From Haliclona indistincta (taxonomy: Eukaryota; Porifera; Demospongiae; Haplosclerida; Chalinidae), in NCBI GenBank assembly GCA_964017065.1, contig OZ024792.1:8273385-8337384 (forward strand): a stretch of DNA of 64,000 bases. Reading direction: 5' to 3'. Positions 55,226 to 64,000 of the stretch are shown piece after piece. The notes under the pieces were generated by a model. That model worked only from the letters and a program-made list of their open reading frames with translations, was not told where the DNA came from and made no database searches. Within the stretch, counting starts at the first letter, position 1; each line of letters begins with the position of its first letter. Position numbers and translations under genes: made by a program.

Positions 55226-58200
55226 ATGGATGCTGGCGACCCTGGGCGCATCAGGAACGTGTGTATATTGGCTCATGTAGATCACGGTAAGCATAGTCTG
55301 CTTGTCAGTGAGAGTGTCATATGATTCTAGGGAAGACCACTCTAGCTGACTCGCTCATTGCTAGTAATGGTATCATATCGCAGCGCCATGCCGGCAAGGT
55401 AAGTTACTCGCCTCGTCTCCAGTCGTCATGTTCTCTGTGTCATAGGTTCGTTATATGGACAGTCGTGACGACGAGCAGGCCCGCGGGATTACCATGAAGG
55501 CGAGCGCTATAGCACTTCGCTGTACACATGGTTAGTGGGCGTGGCTCAGTGATGGGGCGGGGTTAGTGATTGTGTGTGTATGTAGGTGATGAGCAGTATG
55601 TGGTAAATCTGATTGACTCTCCTGGTCATGTTGACTTCTCTAGTGAGGTATGATAGCATGTGCTGTCACCATCTCTCCCTTCTCTCTTACATCAGGTGTC
55701 GACTGCCGTGAGACTGTGTGATGGTGCTCTTGTTGTAGTTGATGTTGTTGAGGGGGTGTGTCCTCAGGTACATCAGACACGCCCACTATTATCAACCTGT
55801 ATGATACGTTACTGTAGACACACATGGTACTGGACCAAGCGTGGAAGGAAGGGATCAGGCCATGTCTAGTATTGAACAAACTAGATCGATTGATCAGTGA
55901 GCTCAAGCTGAGTCCAACTGAAGCATACTATCATACACAGGCTGTTCTAGAGCAAGTTAGTATTGTACTGAAGCATACTATCATACACAGGCTGTTCTAG
56001 AGCAAGTTAGTATTGTACTGAAGCATACTATCATACACAGGCTGTTCTAGAGCAAGTTAGTATTGTACTGAAGCATACTATCATACACAGGCTGTTCTAG
56101 AGCAAGTTAGTATTGTACTGAAGCATACTATCATACACAGGCTGTTCTAGAGCAAGTTAGTATTGTACTGAAGCATACTATCATACACAGGCTGTTCTAG
56201 AGCAAGTTAGTATTGTACAACTCACTCTCCCACTCCTGGTCAGGTGAATGCCATCACTGGTACTCTATGGATGACTGAGGCAATGCAGCAATCGTCAGCT
56301 AATGATCAGGTGAGTAGGTGCTATTATTGAGCGGTATTATGACTCCACCTACTATAGGAAGGATCAGAGGGTGTGTCAGTAGAGGGTGGGGTCCTCCCTG
56401 AGGTAAGGTACTTTCTCTATGGGTGTGGTCTAGTGGTATTGTGCAGGACGTGGTGTATGAGTGGAGTGCTGGTCTGGAGGAGAAGGATGACTCATCCGTG
56501 TACTTCTCTCCTGAGCAAGGGAATGTGATATTTTCATCTGCTCTGGATGGATGGGGCTTTGGGTTAGCCTGGTTACCTTACGATAATCTAGCTCTCTTGC
56601 AGAATATCTCACTTTGCTAGTATGTACTCTAAGAGGCTAGGCATCAGAGAGGGTGTGTTGAACCACACCCTATGGGGTGACTATTATTTGAACAGCAAGT
56701 CCAAGCGAGTGCACAAAGGAGCATATGTTAGTCACTAGGTATAATGATGATGTATATAATTATTATGATGTGCTCTGGTTAGAATAAAGGGAAGAAACCG
56801 CTGTTCGTACAGTTTGTACTGGACAACCTATGGTCAGTGTATGAAGCTGTAATGAGCAGGTAAGCCAGTGAGCCTTGCCTTCATTACTGCTCATATTGTA
56901 TAGAGATAAGGACAAGGTTGGTAAGATCATTGGTAGTCTACAGCTCAAGATATCTGCTCGAGATCTTCGCCATACCGACCCAAGAGTGCAATTGTGTGCC
57001 ATATGTTCTCAATGGCTTCCTCTGGCTCAGGCTGCTCTGCAGATGGTAGTGCGCCATCTTCCTAGCCCTCTTGAGCTGTCCAAGGAGAGAGCAGAGCAGC
57101 TCATGTCCACCAGTGACCATACTTTCCAATCTCTTCCTCCTTCAACACAGCAGCTCAGAGATGGTGTGTTAGCAATAATTATCATTATGATGTTATGATC
57201 ATATCACACAGCTTTCCTGGCATGTTCTAGTGAGGAGTCACAACCTGTGATAGCATTTATATCAAAGATGTTTAGTATTGACAAGCTATCTCTACCACAG
57301 TACCAGACAAGGTAAGCTATACCATCATCCACTATACAATGGCTGCTCCTCATATAGACCACTGACAATGGACGAGATCAGAGAGAGGCGGGACCAAGTG
57401 ATCAAGGCACGTCAGACAACAGCAGATGATGCTGCAGCTAGTGCTGGAGAAGGTACTCTACTAACACTGTCACATACTGTTAGTCATTAATATACAGAGC
57501 AATCCAGTGTTACTGAGGAAGACAACGAGTTATCCGACAGTCAGCTGTTCCTGGCGTTTGCACGAGTGTACAGTGGAACTCTCACTAAGGGATGCAATCT
57601 GTATGTGCTTCAACCACGCTATGATCCTCACTCCTCGTCTGTCACTCCTCTCCCGCCACATGCATCGCATGCTACGATACAAGACCTATACTTGCTAATG
57701 GGTAGAGAGATTGTACCAGTCGACCGAGCCCCAGCTGGTTGTGTTGTTGGCATTGCTGGACTAGAGGACTTGGTGCTCAAGACCGCTACACTCTCTAGCT
57801 CTCTCGCTTGTCCTGCATTTCGACCAATGAGCTTCTCAGCTGCTCCAATAGTCAGAGTAGCCATTGAGCCAGAGCATGTGGCAGATATGCCTGCCTTGGT
57901 ACAAGGTCTGAAGCTCCTCAATCAAGCCGACCCATGTGTGGAGGTCATGTTGGCAGAGACGGGAGAACACGTGCTTGTCACAGCTGGAGAGGTGCATCTG
58001 AAACGCTGCATTGATGATCTGAGAGAGCGATATGTGCGTGTTGATCTGAATGTGTCTACTCCTATCATTCCATTCAGAGAGACAGTGGTACCACCTCCCA
58101 GTGTGGATATGGTCAATGAGATTATATCAGATGAGAATGAAGTTAAGCTGAATGAGACTACAGGTGGACCTGTTACTATTCTAACACAAGACAAGTCCTT

Positions 58201-59220
58201 CAGTCTACATCTGGAGGCTTGGCCACTGCCTGAGAGTGTGGTAGAGATATTACTGAATAACACACACTTGCTACGAGTGCTTGATCTACTGCAGACATCC
58301 AGAGAAGAGCACATTGACCAGGCGACCATCGCGCAGCTACAGCAACTAAAGTTAGATCTTAACAATGCCTTCATATCAGCGGATGAATCACTAGGAGATG
58401 TGGTTGACAGGATATGGGCCTTTGGACCTCGTCATGTTGGTCCTAATATACTCTTAAACAGAGTAGCATCATATGATCGTCCATCAGTATGGAGCGTACT
58501 GACGGCCATTAGACCATCACTACGAGATCATGATAACAGCATCATCAGTGGGTTCCAGCTAGCCAGTCTGTCTGGTCCACTATGTGAGGAGCCATTACAT
58601 GGTGTATGCTTCACTCTGCTGGACTGGACCTCACAGCAACCTACTGTAGAGTGTGCTAGCAAAGAAGCCTTCGGACCATTGTCCGGTCAACTTATCTCAA
58701 CGACAAAGGAGGCCTGTCGAAGAGCGTTTCTAGCTCAACCTGCTCGTTTAATGACTGCCATGTACACGTGTGATATACGAGCCACAGCTGAGGTGCTGGG
58801 ACGTGTCTACGCTGTCTTGGGACGAAGGAATGGTCGTGTAATCCATGAGGAGATGAGAGAAGGCTCTGTGCTGTTTGTGGTAAAGGCTGCTCTTCCAGTT
58901 GCCGAGAGCTTTGGGTTTGCTGATGAAATTAGGAAGAAGACAAGTGGACTGGCTAGTCCTCAGCTAGTGTTCAGCCATTGGGAGGTAGGTATGGCTGCTC
59001 CTGTTGTCTGTTGTATCTCACCCTCTCTCAGGTGATCCCTCATGATCCATTCTGGGTGCCCTCCACTGAAGAGGAGTTACAGCATTTTGGAGAGAAAGCT
59101 GACACTAGCAGTATAGCTCGCCAGTACATGAATGATGTGAGGAGAAGGAAGGGTCTGCCAGTACAAGAGAAGCTTGTAGAACACGCTGAGAAACAAAGAA
59201 CGTTGAAAAAGAATAAGTAG
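55226..59220 (+). CDS. EFL1: EFL1, elongation factor-like GTPase of 60S maturation
   Basis: EFL1 with SBDS releases eIF6 from pre-60S subunits. The start [20 protein letters not shown] joins GKTTLADSL across intron 1 (exon 1 55226-55286). G motifs: [32 protein letters not shown] and NKLDRLI. Then [16 protein letters not shown], the EFL1-specific insertion, [21 protein letters not shown]2-like domain II (VYSGTLTKG), [30 protein letters not shown] domain IV, and C-terminal [20 protein letters not shown] with [20 protein letters not shown]. One large exon covers about 57500-58984. A 50-bp repeat follows one donor site (see findings). Confidence 0.93.
55916..56218. repeat. 50-bp minisatellite containing an EFL1 exon end and splice donor
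   Basis: Six copies of a 50-bp unit. The first copy encodes [13 protein letters not shown] and the donor gttagt; the other five repeat both within the intron. Readthrough of the first donor meets a stop in the second copy. Confidence 0.93.
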
Positions 59221-59334
59221 AATCTATATTATGAGTTAGCTCGTTTACTGGTCAAACTACTGGATAGCTAGCTTGTGAATCATAAAACATCATATTCAAC
59301 ATTATAAACATCAGGATAGGATACTGATTCACTG

Positions 59335-60045
59335 CTACTTACTATGTTGCAGTTCTTTGTCTAACTTAATTAAGCATTTTATAAATGTGCTGTTTGGATA
59401 TGCTTGCCGTCTGTGAGTATGCACCAATCGAGCAGCATCTGACAGTGTCATACCATGTCTATAGGAGGAAGGAAGATCAGATCAAAGAGAACAACTGACT
59501 CACATCTTCATGAGATAGCCAATGACCACGGTGACAGATCGACTAACACCTGCTACACAGTGTACCAGTACTCCTGTCTTCTGCTCTCTTGCATGCTCAA
59601 TGAACTGCCACACCTCCTCAAAATGAACTGATAAATCGTAGTTCTCGAGATCATTTGCTCGTATCAGCAGGCACGTGTAGCCATCACCATACACCTCTGG
59701 AGTCATCTTACACATAGCTTCTGCTGCTGCCATATTGACAATATGAGTGATTCCTCTCTCCTCCAGGCCTGGGAGGTCCTCGGCGTGTCTGTAGTTACCA
59801 ATCAACACCTTGAAGCCATTGTCATCAGAGAACACCAATGCAGGCTCCTAGAAGCATGCAGAGAGGAGGACGATATACCAACAGTAGCTACAAGAGCTTG
59901 CCTTGTCCTTGAGCAAAGCACGCAACGCATCTTCAGAATGGGTCTCAGGAAACAGTGTTTGGCGCAGATGATACACGTACTCGTCTATATTGGTCGTGGA
60001 GACGACAGCTGGTTTACCAGCTGCTGACACGTTGTTGTTGCCCAT
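59335..60045 (-). CDS. Atypical dual-specificity phosphatase (203 aa)
   Basis: Dephosphorylates Ser/Thr/Tyr of unknown substrates. Exons 59902-60045, 59504-59847 and 59335-59458 give 203 aa. The catalytic loop is VHCVAGVSRS (HCx5RS), with general-acid candidate Asp in RANDLENYDL. Other DUSP features: FKVLIGNYRHAEDLPGLEER, ITHIVNMAAAEA, IGYLMKMRHGMTLSDA and RRQAYPNSTFIKCL. The first intron must use a GC donor (GACAAG then GCAAGC) because the frame otherwise stops after 17 codons. The N-terminal 48 residues (MGNNNVSAAGKP) are unique. No CH2/rhodanese domain, so not a classical MKP. Confidence 0.86.
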
Positions 60046-60175
60046 TATTATATTATAAACTGAGTGGGCGTGGCTAGACTTAATAATAACATAATTATTA
60101 TTATCACACAATCATGATAAACAATAATAAACAACAAGTTGGATGATAATAAGCAGCAATGGTTTGGAAGTGGTG

Positions 60176-61817
60176 TTATTTCTTGACGGCAGCTGCAGCA
60201 TCGGCTGCTTTCTTTAGTTGTTTTTCTCTCATAATCTCAGCATCTCTGAAAACAACAAAATAATTAGTAACAACCCTATTAATCATCAACTGCGCCACTG
60301 TAAATGCTGACCACCAACAACAATGTATTAAAGTATTATTACCAAGGCTCAAAGATAGCGCCCATGCATGCTGAGGTGTGAATTCATCTAGTACTGAGGT
60401 GTCATCTAGTAGGCTAGTACTGAGGTGTCATCTAGTAGGCTAGTACTGAGGTGTCATCTAGTAGGCTAGTACTGAGGTGTCATCTAGTAGGCTAGTACTG
60501 AGGTGTCATCTAGTAGGCTAGTACTGAGGTGTCATCTAGTAGGCTAGTACTGAGGTGTCATCTAGTAGGCTAGTACTGAGGTGTCATCTAGTAGGCTAGT
60601 ACTGAGGTGTCATCTAGTAGGCTAGTACTGAGGTGTCATCTAGTAGGCTAGTACTGAGGTGTCATCTAGTAGGCTAGTACCGAGGTGTCATCTAGTAGGC
60701 TAGTACTGAGGTGTCATCTAGTAGGCTAGTACCGAGGTGTCATCTAGTAGGCTAGTACCGAGGTGTCATCTAGTAGGCTAGTACTGAGGTGTCATCTAGT
60801 AGGCTAGTACCGAGGTGTCATCTAGTAGGCTAGTACTGAGGTGTCATCTAGTAGGCTAGTACTGAGGTGTCATCTAGTAGGCTAGTACTGAGGTGTCATC
60901 TAGTAGGCTAGTACTGAGGTGTCATCTAGTAGGCTAGTACTGAGGTGTCATCTAGTAGGCTAGTACCGAGGTGTCATCTAGTAGGCTAGTACTGAGGTGT
61001 CATCTAGTAGGCTAGTACCGAGGTGTCATCTAGTAGGCTAGTACTGAGGTGTCATCTAGTAGGCTAGTACCGAGGTGTCATCTAGTAGGCTAGTACCGAG
61101 GTGTCATCTAGTAGGCTAGTACTGACCAGAAACAGACAAATTATGACACGCTATTGACGCTATGACACTCGGCTCCACCTACTTGTGGGATGAAGACAAA
61201 GAATACAGTTTGTGTAGCTCACACACTTGCAACAGAGCTTGTTTATAGTTTGTAACAATATTTAGATGCGGTAATTCACCAAGGTGTTCACCATGAATTT
61301 TTACGGTATGCAGAATCACAGGTCTGTCCTACAAGTAGGTGGAGTCAAGGGTCATGGCGCATCATAATTAGTCCTGCAGGTAACAATATTCCTTCACACA
61401 TCAGCGCGCAACCTATGTATTATCCTTATTGCACTAAGATGACCGCTAATGCACTTCGTATCACTTTCAACCGACGATCTTTGAACGAGGTATGCTCAAA
61501 ATCAGTTAAAGCACGATTGGACTTCTACATATGATCTGTCTGCATGAGCTAGATACTTTTGGTGAGCAACTTGCTCGATAAGTGACACCTGTTTTAGCTC
61601 ACACATCACGAGAGCATGCCACGCCCACTCACACAATACCTGTGTTTTCTGGCTTCAAGATTCATTCCTTTATTAGCCCCTTTGTCAGAGGAAGCTTTAG
61701 ATTTGGATAAATCTTTTTGCTTCTTGGCGTTCTTTTGTCTGGCTAAATCTCTCTGATTACCACCTGTATGACAGAACAGTACAGACGTCGCAGCGATAAA
61801 AGATACTCACGCGCCAT
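60176..61817 (-). CDS. SERF2: SERF-family protein (4F5-like)
   Basis: SERF/MOAG-4 proteins are small basic proteins that promote amyloid aggregation and bind RNA. Exons 61811-61817, 61640-61763 and 60176-60245 give 66 aa: MARGNQRDLARQKNAKKQKD at the N-terminus, then NLEARKHRDAEIMREKQLKK. This matches MTRGNQRELARQKNMKK and AARKQRDSEIMQQKQ of human SERF. Intron 2 is 1394 bp, huge for this locus, because it carries a 26-bp minisatellite and a foldback element. SERF1 versus SERF2 is not resolvable. Confidence 0.92.
60393..61125. repeat. 26-bp minisatellite in SERF intron 2
   Basis: About 28 copies of a 26-bp unit (gtgtcatctagtaggctagt plus actgag). A T/C variant (actgag or accgag) is scattered through the array. 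Confidence 0.96.
61164..61350. mobile_element. Foldback/MITE-like element
   Basis: ctccacctacttgt near 61171 and its complement acaagtaggtggag near 61330 form the core of an imperfect inverted repeat of about 30 bp enclosing some 140 bp. No ORF. Confidence 0.55.
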
Positions 61818-61981
61818 GAGAGCCTGCCGCTCCAGTAGAGCTGCTGCGGCCAGCTGAGAACAAGTGCTTTGAAACTATTGCGCAATAATAATAGGACACG
61901 CCTTATTCTAAACAATTGGCACGCCCACCCACGTGCAGTCACTGCAACTTGTTCACATCATTATACAACAGCTTTATAATT

Positions 61982-62339
61982 TTAATGCGACAAATACTTC
62001 CGTCCTTTAGCTCTTCGTCTTGCCAGAACCTTTCTACCAGCTCGAGTTTTGAGTCGCTGGAGAAAGCCATGCTTTTTCTTTCTCTTTCGATTACTGGGCT
62101 GGTAGTTCATTCCGCGAGATACGCAGCGCACTTGGATAGCATTTAGACACGGTGGGGACAGCCGGAGGAGCGGTGATACTGATCTACTGACACACAACCT
62201 GAAACAAGAGGCGTATTAACGATGGTTATTATAATAACAATACGTACCTTGGTGTAGATGGCAGTGGTCGCCATCTAGCGTTACTAACCACAGTACTAGC
62301 CACTCTACTGGCCAGTCTGAACACACTCGCTGCTGCCAT
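61982..62339 (-). CDS. MRPL34: Mitochondrial ribosomal protein bL34m
   Basis: Structural protein of the large mitoribosomal subunit. Exons 62248-62339 and 61982-62198 give 102 aa (human 92). The Arg-rich presequence ([20 protein letters not shown]) precedes the mature part [20 protein letters not shown], then [20 protein letters not shown], the classic L34 signature. Its start codon is 46 bp from the POLR3C start codon on the other strand. Confidence 0.94.
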
Positions 62340-62385
62340 CTTGATAGAACACGCCTACCTATCGACCACACCTAATAACTGTAGC
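62340..62385. promoter_or_regulatory. 46-bp divergent promoter, MRPL34 / POLR3C
   Basis: The two start codons are separated by only 46 bp, so the 5' UTRs must be very short or overlap the opposite gene. Confidence 0.55.
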
Positions 62386-63431
62386 ATGTCGCAACAAGTG
62401 TCACGAGTGGCAGGTCTTCTTCTTGAGGAGAGCTTTGGACAGTTAGTGAAGACAGTTGGTCAGTATTTGCTGCAGCATGGCTCAGTTACTGTGGTTGATA
62501 TAACACGAGGGATTGAGCTCTCAGCTAGTGAGGTGGTGTGATGTGTGAGGGTGGGTGTGGCTATAGTCTCGATCCACACAGGTCAGGAAGTGTCTAGCAG
62601 TGTTGTTGCAGCATCGCGTGCTATCTTACACTCCTCATCATGGCCGCACTATGATGTATTCTATCGATATAACAACTGTATTTAATCGCATTCTGTTTTC
62701 TTATTACATCATGATGGCTCGAGAGGCAGCAGGTGAGATGGGTGAGCTCATTGTAGAGGACCTGTTGCAGTACGGACAGAGCACAATGGCCCAGGTCGAG
62801 TCACGCTACTAGTTGTGTGTGTCTATAGCTATACTGTATGCTCCTCCTACAGAGTGAGTCGAGGGTTGGTGAGCAGCTTCATGATGGCAGTGCTGGTGTT
62901 ATTAATACACAGTTCAAATTGCTTGTTGATAAGCAGTATCTAACATGCTCTGATGCTGGTCCTTCTGAACTAATGACAGCAGCAGCAGCCATCCAGCAGC
63001 AGCAGTCACCAGGTGTGTGCTGCTGGCATTGGGATCATTACCTGTTTCTGTAGCTAGACCAGGGAAGAGGAAGAGAAAGAAGGGAAATGAAGAGGAACCA
63101 GCTGAGAAGAGACAGAGAAGGTATGTACCTGTCACTATGGTAACTAGTGATTAATGCGGGTCATCACAGTGATGGCGCCATGGTCAGTGATGATCAGGCA
63201 TTGTGGCATGTTAACATGGACAAGTTCAATCAAGAGATGAGAAATCAGGTGTGTTGAATCCATGTATGATTATAATTTATTATTGGTGGTACAGTCTATA
63301 GTATCGGCAGCTACTGAACTAATAGACACTGTAAGTTGGTGATGGTGATCCCTTGTTCTCATTGCCTCGTCTTCCAGACTGCAGGATCTATTATGAAAGC
63401 TATACTGGGCGTGTCTAACAGTGACTCACAG

Positions 63432-63495
<64 letters not shown>

Positions 63496-64000
63496 GTGTC
63501 TCTCACAGCAGCTCCTTTGCTAGGTCTACCCACTCCAAATCATGGAGTCTCTGCCTGGTTCTATTAGTCTAACTCATGATAATCTAGAGCAGTATCTCAC
63601 ATTACTAGTAGAGGATAAGGTGAGCTCATTATCATAGAGACTGACAGTATGTTCCTTCAGCTGCTCAACAGGACTGGTGATGCTAGTGGTGGAACATATA
63701 CTATTAGTATCCATCATTATTATGATACCATCATTACCAGCTATTATTGTCCTTATCTTACCATCAGACTATAAGCAAGCAACAGAGCTACTGTGCCGTG
63801 CTACACTGGAGTCTGTTGTGAGAGAGAGGTTTGGATCCAAGCCACTCAGGGTGTTTAGATTACTACTGGTCAAGCAACATCTTGAGCAGAAACAAGTATC
63901 AGACATGGCTTTGGTGCCAAGCAAGGAGGCCAAGGAAATCCTGTACTCTCTGCTAGCCGAGAACTTTGTGTCTTTACAAGAGATCCCTCGTTCAGCCGAC
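62386..64000 (+). CDS. POLR3C: RNA polymerase III subunit RPC3, cut by right edge
   Basis: RPC3 (RPC62) is part of the Pol III initiation heterotrimer with RPC6 and RPC7. Exons read MSQQVSRVAGLLLEESFGQL, then VRKCLAVLLQHRVLSYTPHH, EMGELIVEDLLQYGQSTMAQ, a basic linker (KRKRKKGNEEEPAEKRQR), DDQALWHVNMDKFNQEMRNQ, SIVSAATELIDTTAGSIMKA, and, at the right edge, ATLESVVRERFGSKPLRVFR and EAKEILYSLLAENFVSLQEI. These match human GELIVEELLLNGK, ATLESVVQERFGS and ENFMSLQEIP. Winged-helix repeats are implied. Only the last C-terminal part lies outside the window. Confidence 0.93.
63430..63493. repeat. (AC)n microsatellite
   Basis: About 31 AC dinucleotides inside a POLR3C intron. Confidence 0.95.

Noticed and set aside
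60393..61125. Regular 26-bp spacing reminiscent of a CRISPR array
   Set aside because: Units are contiguous with no unique spacers, and the setting is an animal intron. The same applies to the 23-, 24-, 27-, 37- and 50-bp arrays.

Overview
This is an animal nuclear genome window, most likely from a demosponge (inference). The gene set is metazoan: HERC1, STRAD pseudokinase, nucleobindin, RASGRF, PTPN9, coilin and tropomyosin-like genes. Packing is extreme. Neighbouring start codons lie 46-185 bp apart, neighbouring stop codons 30-120 bp apart, and most introns are 45-100 bp. Introns are rich in minisatellites and short transposon remnants, a texture I associate with haplosclerid sponges. No organelle, viral or bacterial segment was seen.

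Layout. 1-22220 (minus) is one giant HERC1-type ubiquitin ligase gene, cut by the left edge inside the HECT domain. Its order is N-terminal helical region, RCC1 block 1, a long middle, SPRY, WD40, RCC1 block 2, HECT. Its introns hold nearly all the large minisatellites and several transposon remnants. 22355-27080 (plus): intronless katanin p60, then two tandem EXTL2-like glycosyltransferases. 27143-37581 (minus): KDSR, two tandem short tropomyosin-like genes, a STRAD pseudokinase and nucleobindin, whose first intron hosts a ~1 kb inverted-repeat element containing a nested hAT-like MITE. 37766-39638 (plus): NAD kinase. 39759-42291 (minus): coilin and a small acidic protein with SUMO-interaction-like motifs. 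42402-43061 (plus): METTL5. 43092-46203 (minus): an unrecognised two-TM protein, NSMCE1 and SNRPB. 46485-55069 (minus): RASGRF and a CRAL-TRIO/PTP phosphatase (PTPN9 type). 55226-59220 (plus): EFL1. 59335-62339 (minus): a dual-specificity phosphatase, SERF and MRPL34. 62386 to the right edge (plus): POLR3C.

Exon models were built by hand from GT-AG (or GC-AG) junctions, phase continuity and family similarity. Where exon coordinates are listed, exon lengths sum to whole codons. Many genes are housekeeping (rRNA methylation, ribosome maturation, Pol III, snRNP assembly, sphingolipid and NADP synthesis). They sit in divergent pairs that probably share promoters. The most unusual features are tandem duplications that copy splice sites or whole terminal exons (EFL1, SNRPB, nucleobindin), two probable GC-AG introns, and tropomyosin-like genes built from 114- and 134-nt exons.
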